A stretch of DNA of 64,000 bases, from the NCBI RefSeq assembly GCF_000935125.1, contig NZ_JRKI01000005.1, positions 60,854 to 124,853 on the forward strand, read 5' to 3'. Made by a program: the position numbers and the translations under genes. Shown one piece after another: positions 15,651 through 26,698 of the stretch. Every line of letters begins with the position of its first letter. The first letter of the stretch is position 1. Origin of the DNA: Streptomyces natalensis ATCC 27448. GTDB taxonomy: Bacteria; Actinomycetota; Actinomycetes; Streptomycetales; Streptomycetaceae. Below the pieces are notes generated by a model. It was given only the letters and a program-made list of their open reading frames with translations, had not been told where the DNA came from and did not search any database.

Positions 15651-18191
15651 ATGTTCCGCACCGCCCTGCGCAATGTGCTTGCGCACAAGGCCCGGCTGCT
15701 GATGACCGTGCTCGCCGTGATGCTCGGCGTGGCCTTCGTCGTCGGCACCCTGGTCTTCACCTCGACCGTCTCCGACGCGCTCCAGACCAGCTCCCGCAAG
15801 GGCTTCGACAACGTCGACGTGGCCATCCAGCGGCACGCGCCCGACGGCGCCGACCGCGCTCCCGGCGCGCGCTCCCCGCTGGACCGCAAGCTCCTCGACG
15901 AGTCCGCCCGCCTGCCCGGCGCCGCCTCCGCCACCGGCACCGTCTCCGGCTTCACCGCCATCGCGGACAAGAGCGGCAAGCTGATCGGCGACGGCTTCTC
16001 GACCAGCGGCAGCAACTACTTCCCCGGCGCCGACGGCAAGGACGCCCGCTATCCGATGCGGGACGGCGCCGCCCCCAAGGGCCCCGGCCAGTTCGCGCTG
16101 GACGCCCACACCGCCGACCGGGCCGGCTACAAGGTCGGAGACACCGTCCGGATATCCGTCGACGGACCGGTCCGCAAGCAGAAGCTGACCGGCATCTTCA
16201 CCACCGACGACGGTGCCGTCGCGGCCGGCGGCAGCCTCGCGCTGTTCGACACCACCACCGCCCAGAAGCTGTTCACGGCGCCCGGTGAGTTCGGCGAGAT
16301 CGACATCAAGGCCGCGCCCGGCACGTCCCAGGCGGCCCTGAAGAGCGCGGTCGACAAGATCCTGCCCAAGGAGGGCGCGACGGCCACCACGGGCCGTGAA
16401 CTCGCCGACGAGCAGGCGAAGTTCATCGCCCAGAGCATGGACGGCATGAAGAGCGGCCTGCTGGCCTTCGCCGGTGTCGCCCTCTTCGTCGGGGTCTTCA
16501 TCATCGCCAACACCTTCACCATGCTGGTCGCCCAGCGCACCAAGGAACTGGCGCTGCTGCGCGCCGTCGGCGCCAGCCGCCGCCAGGTCACCCGCTCGGT
16601 GCTGACCGAGGCGCTCGTGGTCGGTGCGGTGGCCGCGGTGACCGGCCTGCTGACCGGCATAGGCATCGGCGCCGGACTGCGTGCCCTGATGGGCGCCACC
16701 GGCGCCAAGATGCCCGACGGCCCGCTGGTGGTCGCGCCGTCCACGGTCCTGACAGCGCTGCTGGTCGGCATCGTCGTCACGGTCCTGGCCGCGTGGCTGC
16801 CCGGCCGCCGCGCCGCGAAGATCCCGCCGGTCGCCGCGATGAACAGCGTGCACGCCACCGCCACCACCACATCGCTGGTGGTCCGCAACACCATCGGTGC
16901 GCTCCTCGCCGGTGCCGGTACGGCCGCGGTGCTGGTCGCCACCGGGATGTCCGACGGCAGGGTCACCATGGGCCTCGGCACGGCCCTGCTGGTGACCGGC
17001 GTGCTGGTCCTGACGCCGCTGCTGTCCCGTCCGCTGATCGCGCTGGCCGCCCCTGTGCTGCGGCTCTTCGGGATCTCCGGCAAGCTCGCCCGGCAGAACG
17101 CGGTCCGCAACCCGCGGCGGACGGCCGCCACGGCCTCGGCGCTGACGATCGGGCTGCTGCTGATCACCGGTATGACGGTGGTCGCGGGCAGCGTCCAGCA
17201 GGCCGTCGACAAGATGGCCACCGCCTCGCTGAAGGCCGACTATGTGGTCTCCATGGCGAACCGGACGCCGCTCTCCCCCGACGTGGCGAAGAAGCTCGCC
17301 GGTCTGCACGAGGTCACCGCCTCCAGCCCGCTGCGCAACTCCGCCTCCCGCATCGGCACCGACACCGCGTACCTGACCGGCGTCAACGGCAAGGACTTCG
17401 GCAAGCTCGCCCGGCTCGACTTCACCGAGGGCGCCCTCGGCACCCTCGGCGGCGGCCGCGCCGTCGTGGACGACAGCCTCGCCAAGGCGAAGGGCTGGCA
17501 CCCGGGCTCCCGGCTCCCGGTGACCTTCGAGGACGGCAAGAGCGGCACGCTCACCGTCGCGGGTGTCTACAAGAGCAGCGAAATGTTCCAGGGCATCGTC
17601 CTCGACAACGCCACCCTCGCCCCGCACCAGAAGCACGTCACCGATATGCAGGTGATGGTCAAGACGCAGCACGGCGCGACCGCCGAGACCAAGGACTCCC
17701 TGGTCGACGCCCTCGGAAAGAACCCGGCGATCACCATCGCGGACAAGAAGGACGTCTCCGACGGCATCGCGAAGATGATCACGCTGATGCTGAACATGCT
17801 CTACGGCCTGCTGGCCATGGCCGTGATCGTCGCGGTGCTCGGCGTGGTCAACACCCTGGCGATGTCGGTGTTCGAACGCTCCCAGGAGATCGGCATGCTG
17901 CGCGCCATCGGCCTGGACCGCCGCAACATCAAGCGCATGGTCCGCCTGGAGTCACTGGTGATCTCGCTCTTCGGCGGGGTGCTCGGCATCGGCCTGGGTG
18001 TCTTCTTCGGCTGGGCGACCGGTGAGCTGATCAAGGCTACGGGCCAGCTGCCGACGTACGAACTGGTGCTGCCGTGGGGCCGGATGGGCCTGTTCCTGGG
18101 CGTGGCCGCGGTGGTCGGCGTCCTGGCCGCGCTGTGGCCGGCGCGCCGGGCGGCACGGCTGAACATGCTGGCCGCGATCAAGGCGGAGTAG
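15651..18191 (+). CDS. ABC transporter permease, FtsX/MacB type
   Basis: 846 residues, the partner of the ATPase just upstream. An N-terminal membrane segment (LLMTVLAVMLGVAFVVGTLVF) is followed by a large extracytoplasmic MacB periplasmic-core-like domain (about 45-250). Then come three membrane segments (FAGVALFVGVFIIANTFTML onward), two more central ones, a second extracytoplasmic domain, and a C-terminal FtsX domain (LLAMAVIVAVLGVVNTLAMS) ending ARRAARLNMLAAIKAE. The duplicated layout is usual for actinobacterial lipid or drug exporters. Substrate unknown. A strong terminator follows. Confidence 0.92.
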   Translation: MFRTALRNVLAHKARLLMTVLAVMLGVAFVVGTLVFTSTVSDALQTSSRKGFDNVDVAIQRHAPDGADRAPGARSPLDRKLLDESARLPGAASATGTVSGFTAIADKSGKLIGDGFSTSGSNYFPGADGKDARYPMRDGAAPKGPGQFALDAHTADRAGYKVGDTVRISVDGPVRKQKLTGIFTTDDGAVAAGGSLALFDTTTAQKLFTAPGEFGEIDIKAAPGTSQAALKSAVDKILPKEGATATTGRELADEQAKFIAQSMDGMKSGLLAFAGVALFVGVFIIANTFTMLVAQRTKELALLRAVGASRRQVTRSVLTEALVVGAVAAVTGLLTGIGIGAGLRALMGATGAKMPDGPLVVAPSTVLTALLVGIVVTVLAAWLPGRRAAKIPPVAAMNSVHATATTTSLVVRNTIGALLAGAGTAAVLVATGMSDGRVTMGLGTALLVTGVLVLTPLLSRPLIALAAPVLRLFGISGKLARQNAVRNPRRTAATASALTIGLLLITGMTVVAGSVQQAVDKMATASLKADYVVSMANRTPLSPDVAKKLAGLHEVTASSPLRNSASRIGTDTAYLTGVNGKDFGKLARLDFTEGALGTLGGGRAVVDDSLAKAKGWHPGSRLPVTFEDGKSGTLTVAGVYKSSEMFQGIVLDNATLAPHQKHVTDMQVMVKTQHGATAETKDSLVDALGKNPAITIADKKDVSDGIAKMITLMLNMLYGLLAMAVIVAVLGVVNTLAMSVFERSQEIGMLRAIGLDRRNIKRMVRLESLVISLFGGVLGIGLGVFFGWATGELIKATGQLPTYELVLPWGRMGLFLGVAAVVGVLAALWPARRAARLNMLAAIKAE

Positions 18192-18206
18192 CGGCGGAGC
18201 AGCGGC

Positions 18207-18244
18207 CGAGGGCCCCGGGACCACGCACGGTCCCGGGGCCCTCG
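18207..18244. terminator. Bidirectional hairpin terminator after the ABC permease gene
   Basis: Perfect 16-bp stem, cgagggccccgggacc/ggtcccggggccctcg, around the loop acgcac. It lies between the permease and the convergent cyclopropane synthase-like gene. Confidence 0.9.
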
Positions 18245-18263
18245 TACTGCGGCGCCGCTCCCC

Positions 18264-19574
18264 TCAGGCCCGCCAGTCCCGCGCCCGCAGCGGCATCCCG
18301 GACTCCCCGGCCTGCGGCGTGCGGACGGCCAGCACCTGGTTGACCCCTATGCGGTTGCGCTCGAACGACAGCGCCGAGGCGGCCATGTACAGCCGCCACA
18401 CCCGGGCCCGGCCCGGCGAGGCGAGCCGCGCCGCCCGGTCCCAGTGCCGTTCCAGATTGGCGACCCACTGCCGCAGCGTCAGCGCATAGTGCTCCCGGAG
18501 CGCCTCCACATCGCGCACCTCGAAGCCCGCGTCCTCCAGGGCTCCGGTGGTCCGCCCGACGGGCGACAGCTCACCGTCGGGGAAGACATAGCGGTCGATG
18601 AACTCATCGACGCGGTAGGTCTCCTCGTCGGCCAGCGGCCGCCGCGCGATCTGGTGGTTGAGCAGCCGCCCGCCGGGCCGCAGCAGGGCGTACAGGGCGC
18701 TCGCATACTCCGCGTACCGGTCCCGGCCGACATGCTCCGCCATCCCGATGGAGGAGACCGCATCGAACGGGTCGTCGCGGATCTCGCGGTAGTCCTGCAC
18801 CCGGATCTCGATCCGGTCGGTGAGCCCGGCGTCGGCGACGCGCTTACGGGCGTAGGCCGCCTGCTCCTCGGAGAGGGTGATGCCGACGGCCCGTACACCG
18901 TAGGTGCGGGCGGCGTGCAGCACCATCGAGCCCCAGCCGCAGCCCACGTCCAGCAGCCGCTGGCCCTCCTTCAGGCCGAGCTTGCGGCAGATCAGGTCGA
19001 GCTTGTCGTGCTGGGCCTCCTCCAGGGTGGCCTGCGGGCTCTCCCAGTACGCGCACGAATAGACCATCGACGGGCCCAGCACCAGCTCGTAGAAGTCGTT
19101 GCCGACGTCGTAGTGGTGGCTGATGGCCCGCCGGTCGCTGCGCAGGGTGTGCAGCGGACCGCGGCGGGGCCGCGCCTCCTCGGCGGGCGGGGCGGGCGGC
19201 AGGGGAAGCCCGACCAGGGACAGTATTTCCCTGGCCGCGGCGCGGATCTCCGGGCGGGCCAGGGAGCGCAGGACGGCGGCCCGCCGCGGCGGGGCGGCCG
19301 GTTCCGGGCGCTCCCAGATCATCCCGGCGAGCAGGTCCAGCGCCTCGTAGAGATCGCCTTCGATGTCGAGGTCACCGGCCACCCAGCCGCGGGCCAGGCC
19401 CAGCTCACCGGGCTTGAACAGCAGTCGGCGCAGCGCCCGGCGGTTGCGGAAGACGAGTACGGGTGCCCCCGGCGGGCCGGCCTCGCTGCGGTCCCAGGCG
19501 CGGATACGGACCGGGAGCCGGGCCCCCAGCACCTCCTCGGCGAGCTTGGTGAGCCGTCCAGCGGCGTCGGCCAT
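18264..19574 (-). CDS. Cyclopropane-fatty-acyl-phospholipid synthase family methyltransferase
   Basis: 436 residues. The SAM-binding motif LLDVGCGWGSMVLHAA is at about residue 220, preceded by AISHHYDVGNDFYELVLGPS and YSCAYWESPQATLEEAQ, hallmarks of CFA/mycolate cyclopropane synthases. Downstream are SSIGMAEHVG and the substrate-site region. The N-terminal 140 residues form the variable lipid-docking part. It probably methylenates or methylates unsaturated phospholipid acyl chains at the membrane. The ATG at 19574 has GGAGGT just upstream. It neighbours NDH-2 on the same strand but is separated from it by a terminator. Confidence 0.9.
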   Translation of the reverse strand: MADAAGRLTKLAEEVLGARLPVRIRAWDRSEAGPPGAPVLVFRNRRALRRLLFKPGELGLARGWVAGDLDIEGDLYEALDLLAGMIWERPEPAAPPRRAAVLRSLARPEIRAAAREILSLVGLPLPPAPPAEEARPRRGPLHTLRSDRRAISHHYDVGNDFYELVLGPSMVYSCAYWESPQATLEEAQHDKLDLICRKLGLKEGQRLLDVGCGWGSMVLHAARTYGVRAVGITLSEEQAAYARKRVADAGLTDRIEIRVQDYREIRDDPFDAVSSIGMAEHVGRDRYAEYASALYALLRPGGRLLNHQIARRPLADEETYRVDEFIDRYVFPDGELSPVGRTTGALEDAGFEVRDVEALREHYALTLRQWVANLERHWDRAARLASPGRARVWRLYMAASALSFERNRIGVNQVLAVRTPQAGESGMPLRARDWRA

Positions 19575-19740
19575 GTCGCACCTCCGTGTTCACGAGTGGG
19601 CACCCGGCCATTCGGCCGGTCGGGCGAAGAAGTTTCACCCGCCACGTAAACGCCAAGTGGCCGCCCATTTAGTCCCGTTCGCACGTAAGAGAACCGCACA
19701 ACGGCCGGTTTGCGCCAGTGCGGACACGCCCCCGGACATG

Positions 19741-19780
19741 CCGAAGGGCGCCCGCCCCACGGATGGCGGACGCCCTTCGG
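19741..19780 (-). terminator. Hairpin terminator downstream of ndh
   Basis: Arms 19741-19756 (ccgaagggcgcccgcc) and 19765-19780 (ggcggacgcccttcgg) pair over 16 bp with one mismatch and an 8-base loop, about 25 bp past the ndh stop. Confidence 0.8.
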
Positions 19781-19806
19781 GCCAGCCGGAGTACCCGGCC
19801 GTGAAA

Positions 19807-21195
19807 TCAGCTGGCCTTGGCCTTCGGCTTGTCGCCGGAGGAAGCCGCCGCGGGGGCGGGGGCCGGCTTGGCCGCCTCGTAGAACTCCTCGCGGGGGTTC
19901 TCCATGGCGCCGAGCGAGACGACCTCACGCTTGAGGAACATCGCCAGCGTCCAGTCGGCGAAGACCCGGATCTTGCGGTTGAACGTCGGCATCGCCATGC
20001 CGTGGTACGCGCGGTGCATGTACCAGGCCAGACGGCCCTTGAGCTTGATCTTCACCTTGCCCATGACGATCATCGCGACGCCCTTGTGCAGGCCCAGACC
20101 GGCGACCGCACCCTTGTTGGCGTGGCTGTACTCCTTCTGCGGGAAGCCCCGCATACCGGAGATCACGTTGTCGCCGAGGACCTTGGCCTGCCGCAGCGCG
20201 TGCTGGGCGTTCGGCGGGCACCAGGCGTTCTCGTTGCCGTTCTTGCGGCCGACCATGTCCGGAACCTGGGCGTTGTCGCCCGCGGCCCAGATGTAGTCGG
20301 TGCCCTGCACCTGGAGGGTGGCGGCGGTGTCGACGTGGCCGCGCGGGCCCAGCGGCAGGCCGTAGCGGGCCAGCGCCGGGTTGGGCTTGACGCCGGCGGT
20401 CCACACGATGGTGTTGGAGTCGACCTCAAGGCCGTTGTTCAGCTTGACGTGGCCGTCGACGCAGGAGTCCATGCCGGTCTTGAGGTAGACCTCGACGCCG
20501 CGGCCCTCAAGGTGCTCCTTGCCGTAGGCACCGAGCTTGGGGCCGACCTCGGGGAGGATCTTGTCGGCGACGTCGACCAGCAGGAAGCGCATGTCTTCGC
20601 GCTTGACGTTCTTGTAGTACTTGGCGGCGTCGCGGGCCATGTCCTCGACCTCGCCGATGGACTCCGCACCCGCGAAGCCACCGCCGACGAAGACGAAGGT
20701 CAGCGCCTTGCGGCGGACATCCTCGTCGGTCGTCGAGTCGGCCTTGTCCAGCTGCTCCAGAACGTGGTTGCGCAGGCCGATGGCCTCCTCCACGCCCTTC
20801 ATACCGATGCCGTTCTCGGCCAGGCCGGGGATCGGGAAGGTGCGCGAGACCGCACCCAGCGCGATGACCAGGTAGTCGAAGGGCAGCTCGTACGCCTCAC
20901 CGACCAGCGGGGCGACGGTGGCGACCTTGCGGTCCTGATCGATGGTGGTGACCCGGCCGGTGAGGACCTCCGCCTTGGGCAGGACGCGCCGCAGCGGGAC
21001 GACGACGTGCCGGGGGGAGATGCTGCCGGCGGCGGCTTCGGGGAGGAAGGGCTGGTAGGTCATGTACGACCGCGGGTCGACGACCGTGACGGTCGCCTCG
21101 CCGTAGCGCATCTTCTTGAGAATGCGCCGAGCTGCGTACAGGCCTACGTACCCACCGCCTACTACGAGGATCCTGGGACGCTCCGTGGTGCTCAT
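19807..21195 (-). CDS. ndh: Type II NADH dehydrogenase (NDH-2), NAD(P)/FAD-dependent oxidoreductase
   Basis: 462-residue non-proton-pumping NADH:menaquinone oxidoreductase. The FAD Rossmann motif is ILVVGGGYVGLYAARRI (about residues 9-25), the NADH motif is FVFVGGGFAGAESIGE, and the C-terminal FAD loop is YIWAAGDNAQVPD. The C-terminal helices (FADWTLAMFLKREVV) form the membrane anchor. The tail after residue 430 is Ala/Pro/Lys-rich. The ATG at 21195 precedes conserved sequence directly. Two Rex-operator-like sites lie upstream, so redox control by the NADH sensor Rex is likely. It feeds the respiratory menaquinone pool. Confidence 0.93.
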   Translation of the reverse strand: MSTTERPRILVVGGGYVGLYAARRILKKMRYGEATVTVVDPRSYMTYQPFLPEAAAGSISPRHVVVPLRRVLPKAEVLTGRVTTIDQDRKVATVAPLVGEAYELPFDYLVIALGAVSRTFPIPGLAENGIGMKGVEEAIGLRNHVLEQLDKADSTTDEDVRRKALTFVFVGGGFAGAESIGEVEDMARDAAKYYKNVKREDMRFLLVDVADKILPEVGPKLGAYGKEHLEGRGVEVYLKTGMDSCVDGHVKLNNGLEVDSNTIVWTAGVKPNPALARYGLPLGPRGHVDTAATLQVQGTDYIWAAGDNAQVPDMVGRKNGNENAWCPPNAQHALRQAKVLGDNVISGMRGFPQKEYSHANKGAVAGLGLHKGVAMIVMGKVKIKLKGRLAWYMHRAYHGMAMPTFNRKIRVFADWTLAMFLKREVVSLGAMENPREEFYEAAKPAPAPAAASSGDKPKAKAS

Positions 21196-21230
21196 GCAAT
21201 CGAGTATCCACCCCCACATGGGGGGTCGCT

Positions 21231-21246
21231 CGTGAGCCCCTTCACA
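21231..21246 (-). promoter_or_regulatory. Rex operator-like site proximal to ndh
   Basis: The 16-mer read on the minus strand is TGTGAAGGGGCTCACG, against the Streptomyces Rex operator consensus TGTGAAC-NNN-TTCACA: 10 of 13 fixed positions agree. It ends 36 bp before the ndh start codon, a position that would block transcription or early elongation. Confidence 0.45.
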
Positions 21247-21502
21247 AGACCCTCGGGGGTGTCTGCTACACTCCGCCGGCTTCGTGACCGACGCCATAGC
21301 GCGAAACGGGAACCACGGTGTATCGCGAGGCATTGAGCACCCCGCTGATCAGGGATTGCGGGCCTTGGGCCGGGCCCCGGACACCCCGTGGATGCCCGTC
21401 CATATCGCGCCCGCAGCCGCCCATCGTCCGGGTCGAGCGGATGCAGGACCTTCGAATGAGGGCCTCGCAGCCGAGATCTTCAGCCCTGAGGCGGGATTTT
21501 CA

Positions 21503-21518
21503 TGTGAAGGATTTCACG
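21503..21518. promoter_or_regulatory. Rex operator-like site distal to ndh
   Basis: TGTGAAGGATTTCACG agrees with the Rex consensus TGTGAAC-NNN-TTCACA at 11 of 13 fixed positions. It lies about 310 bp upstream of ndh, in an AT-richer patch. Rex represses respiratory genes when NADH is low and releases DNA when NADH rises; ndh is a natural target. Confidence 0.55.
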
Positions 21519-21764
21519 AACTTTTTTCCCGGACCCTTGCCGCACCGCCTCCAAAGCCCCCTGAAAGCCGCTCAGACGGCGCCCGTCCCGCTCAAAAGCC
21601 GCGGCGGCAGAGGGCGTTGCCGGCCTTTCCGGCAGGGCGATACCACCCGTTTCGGCACGGCCGACGAGGGGCCGACAGGGAGGTGGACAGGGCGCAAGCA
21701 GCACCCGAGCACCGAGCCCCGGCCGTCGTTCGCCGGGGCCGGCCCGTGGTGCGGCGCGCGTGCC

Positions 21765-22757
21765 TCAGACGAGGCTCCAGGCAATGCCGTCCAGGATGTC
21801 GTGCTCGCTGACCACGACCTCCTCGGCCCCCACCCGTTCCATGATCGTCAGCAGGACGAGGGCGCCCGCGGCGATCACGTCGACACGGCCCGGGTGCATG
21901 ACGGGGCTGGCGGCGCGTTCGGCGTGCGTGGAGGCGAGCAGGCCCTCGGTGATGGCGCGGACCTGGGCGAGGGAGATGCGCGAGTGGTGGATGGCCGCGG
22001 AGTCGTAGCGGTCGAGGCCCAGGGCGAGGGCGGCGACCGTGGTGACGGATCCGGCCAGTCCGACGAGGGTGGTCGCCTCGGACAGCGGCACCGCTTCCTC
22101 GGCGTGGTCCAGGGCCCGCGCGATATCGGCCTTGATGGCGGCGATCTGCTCGGGGGCGGGCGGGTCGGTGAGAGGGGCGTGCGAAGCACTCGTCGAGGGG
22201 CGGTGGCCGGGAGACGGGCGGGCGTGGCCGCCCTGGACGAGATGGCGTTCGGTCATCCGGACGCAGCCGATGTCGACCGAGCGGGCGGCCCGCACCGCCT
22301 CGTTGCCCAGGACGAATTCGGTGGAGCCGCCGCCGATGTCCACGACGAGATAGGGCGGCGGCACGTCGTCGCGGCCCTCCAGCTCCCTGGTGGCGCCGTG
22401 GTACGAGAACGCGGCCTCCTGGTCGCCGGTGATCACCTCGGGCTCGACGCCCAGGATGTCGACCACACCGCGGACGAAGTCCTCGCGGTTCTCGGCGTCC
22501 CGGGAGGCGGAGGTGGCCACGAAGCGCAGCTGTTCGGCGCCGAGGTTCTTGATGAGGGCGGCGTACTCGCGGCAGGCCGCGAAGGTGCGCTCCAGCGCCT
22601 CCGGGGCCAGCCGGCCGGTCCGGTCGACGCCCTGGCCCAGCCGGACGATCTGCATCCGGCGGTCCAGCTCCTTGAGCTCACCGGACTCCGGGTCCAGGTC
22701 GGCGACCAGCAGCCGGATCGAGTTCGTACCGCAGTCGATGGCGGCGACCCGCTTCAC
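21765..22757 (-). CDS. Exopolyphosphatase / pppGpp phosphohydrolase (Ppx/GppA family)
   Basis: 330 residues of the ASKHA fold. The N-terminal phosphate loop is VAAIDCGTNSIRLLVADLDP, then ATSASRDAENREDF, then the second phosphate loop VVDIGGGSTEFVLG. It would hydrolyse polyphosphate and/or pppGpp in the cytosol. An insert of about 20 residues (HARPSPGHRPSTSASHAP) after the ERHL motif is Streptomyces-like low complexity. The GTG at 22757 overlaps the stop of the DUF501 gene by 4 bp (GTGA), so the pair is translationally coupled. Confidence 0.9.
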   Translation of the reverse strand: MKRVAAIDCGTNSIRLLVADLDPESGELKELDRRMQIVRLGQGVDRTGRLAPEALERTFAACREYAALIKNLGAEQLRFVATSASRDAENREDFVRGVVDILGVEPEVITGDQEAAFSYHGATRELEGRDDVPPPYLVVDIGGGSTEFVLGNEAVRAARSVDIGCVRMTERHLVQGGHARPSPGHRPSTSASHAPLTDPPAPEQIAAIKADIARALDHAEEAVPLSEATTLVGLAGSVTTVAALALGLDRYDSAAIHHSRISLAQVRAITEGLLASTHAERAASPVMHPGRVDVIAAGALVLLTIMERVGAEEVVVSEHDILDGIAWSLV

Positions 22758-23305
22758 TTGGCGTCTCCTTCGGATCCTTCGGGGGCGTCCTGGCAGGGGC
22801 TCACGCACGGGCCCTTGCGCCACCACTCCGGGAGCATGGCGATGGCCTCGTCGCCCAGCGGATTGACGCCGGGACCGGCCGCGAGCGAGTGGCCGACCAG
22901 GACGTGCAGGCACTTGACCCGGTCGGGCATCCCGCCCGCGCTCGGGAAGCCCGCCAGCACCTCGATGGCGTCCCGGCGCCGGATGTAGTCCTCGTGGGCC
23001 GCGCGGTAGGCGGCGGCCAGCTCCGGGTCGGTCGCGAGCCGCTCGGACATCTCCTTCATCACGCCATTGGCCTCCAGCGTGCCGATCGCCGAGGCCGCAC
23101 GCGGGCAGGTCAGGTAGTAGAGCGTGGGGAAGGGGGTGCCGTCCTCCAGGCGGGGCGCCGTCTCGACGACGTCCGGCTGCCCGCACGGGCAGCGGTGCGC
23201 GATGGCGCGCAGACCGCGCGGCGGGCGGCCCAGCTGCTCCTTGAAGGCGGCGATGTCCGCGGCGGTGGGCTCGGTGGGCTCGGTCTGGGGCGGGGCGGTG
23301 TCCAT
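22754..23305 (-). CDS. DUF501 domain-containing protein
   Basis: 183 residues. DUF501 features are FKEQLGRPPRGLRAIAHRCP, then CGQPDVVETAPRLEDGTPFP and TLYYLTCPRA, with a conserved Cys pair (HRCPCG) and a later LTCP that may bind metal. The centre is helical, and VKCLHVLVGHSLAAGPGVNP is a conserved C-terminal stretch. Function unknown. DUF501 is an actinobacterial protein almost always found in the eno-ftsB/divIC-ppx gene string, as here. The stop overlaps the ppx start (GTGA). Confidence 0.9.
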   Translation of the reverse strand: MDTAPPQTEPTEPTAADIAAFKEQLGRPPRGLRAIAHRCPCGQPDVVETAPRLEDGTPFPTLYYLTCPRAASAIGTLEANGVMKEMSERLATDPELAAAYRAAHEDYIRRRDAIEVLAGFPSAGGMPDRVKCLHVLVGHSLAAGPGVNPLGDEAIAMLPEWWRKGPCVSPCQDAPEGSEGDAK

Positions 23306-23368
23306 GTGCGCTTTCGGTGGTGAGGTGGGTGGCGGGGAGGGCGCTCCCCGTTCTCGACAGTACGGCGG

Positions 23369-23830
23369 CTAGCGACGGCCCGGCCGGCCCGGCTCGTGCG
23401 CACCGGCCCACAGGGTCTCGTACCAGGGACGCCGCGCGGCCCGTGGTGTCCGCTTCGCGGGGGCGTCGCCGGAACCGTCCTGGACGATAAAGCCGGTTTC
23501 GCCCGGCATGACGTAGTGGAGCTGGCGGCGGGCCTGCTGCTTCACATAGGCGGGATCCTGCCAGCGGGCCTTCTGGTCGCGCAGTTCGTTCAGCATCCGG
23601 GCCGCGTGCTCGGCCTTACGGCGCTGGGCGGCGATGTCCGAGCGCTGGGAGACGTACTGCTTTATCGGCCAGGCGAGCGCGACGACCAGCGAGCAGGTCA
23701 CCAGGGCCAGCAGCGCGGCGCGGCCGGTGAGGCGGCTGCGGCGGGGCCGGCGGGCGCGGTAGACCCGGGCGGCCGCCTGTTCGCCGAGCGCCTTGAGTCG
23801 GGTCGCGGTCGAGAACCGGTCCGCGGGCAC
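23369..23830 (-). CDS. FtsB/DivIC family septum formation initiator
   Basis: 153 residues. A basic cytosolic N-terminus (RRPRRSRLTGR) leads to one membrane helix (about 38-58, ALLALVTCSLVVALAWPIKQ). A coiled-coil follows (about 60-95, SDIAAQRRKAEHAARMLNEL), then the DivIC hallmark DPAYVKQQARRQLHYVMPGE. Such proteins join FtsL and FtsQ at the division septum; in Streptomyces they act in sporulation septation. The GTG start at 23830 follows a GGGAAGG site. It lies between eno (separated by a terminator) and the DUF501 gene, 63 bp away. Confidence 0.92.
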   Translation of the reverse strand: MPADRFSTATRLKALGEQAAARVYRARRPRRSRLTGRAALLALVTCSLVVALAWPIKQYVSQRSDIAAQRRKAEHAARMLNELRDQKARWQDPAYVKQQARRQLHYVMPGETGFIVQDGSGDAPAKRTPRAARRPWYETLWAGAHEPGRPGRR

Positions 23831-23862
23831 GTCGCCTTCCCTCCACTGGCCGAAGCAGGTAC

Positions 23863-23897
23863 GTCCCCGGCAACGGTACGGGACCGTTGCCGGGGAC
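23863..23897. terminator. Terminator between eno and ftsB/divIC
   Basis: Perfect 15-bp stem, gtccccggcaacggt/accgttgccggggac, around the loop acggg, about 90 bp past the eno stop on the minus strand. Confidence 0.85.
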
Positions 23898-23987
23898 GCT
23901 TCGCTTCGCTACGCCTTTGCTCTTCTACTGTGCCTTTGGGTGCAAAGCGGGCAAGACTGACTGGCCGGCGATCAGCCCTTGCTGTGC

Positions 23988-25316
<1,329 letters not shown>

Positions 25317-25510
25317 CTAACGGCCCCGGGGAGATCCGCCTGCCGTCGGCCCGCTCCGTGGGACGGAATTGCCGAACAAGAAGCCCGAAGCCGCAGTTCA
25401 CGGAAGGTTTGGCGGCATTGTTCGCTGAACGGGGAAAAACGCGGGAATCCGCTGGTCGGCGCGGGGTGGGCGAGGCGGCGTACGGGGCGGGCCGCGGAGC
25501 GTACGGAAAC

Positions 25511-25553
25511 GCCCCGCCGCGGCGCGCTGGGGGGAGTGCGCGCCGGGCGGGGC
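25511..25553 (-). terminator. Hairpin terminator downstream of the first rpf gene
   Basis: gccccgccgcggcgcgc pairs with gcgcgccgggcggggc with a one-base bulge and a loop of about 10 bases, 60 bp past the rpf stop. The stretch 25556-25606 between them holds repeated gggacaccgg units. Confidence 0.65.
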
Positions 25554-25614
25554 CGTCCGGTGTCCCGGTTTCCCGGTGTGTCCCGGTGTCCCGGGGTCCC
25601 TGCGAGGGGACGGC

Positions 25615-26485
<871 letters not shown>

Positions 26486-26698
26486 TTGGCGAGCGGTCCC
26501 GACCGTAAGCAATAACCGCGTTGGCGTTCAAACCCCATCATCTGAACCAAGTTGACCGTTTTTGATCATGTGGAGCTTTTGTTTCCGCAGGTCGGCCGCG
26601 GTGCGGGGGCGATGCGGAATCCGACGGACGAGCCGGACACCGCACCCCGGAACGAGACGCTTGTCTCACTTTCGCCAAATGGGGCGAACCCCTGGTAA

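Larger units (their letters stand above)
21196..21764. other. Long upstream region of ndh
   Basis: About 570 bp without a supported gene between ndh and ppx (both minus strand), so it is the ndh promoter region. It holds a hairpin ccccc-acat-ggggg (about 21211-21224) close to the ndh start and two Rex-like sites, annotated separately. The rest, 21260-21760, is moderately GC-rich with a T-run (cttttttccc) at 21521-21530 next to the distal Rex-like site. Confidence 0.5.
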
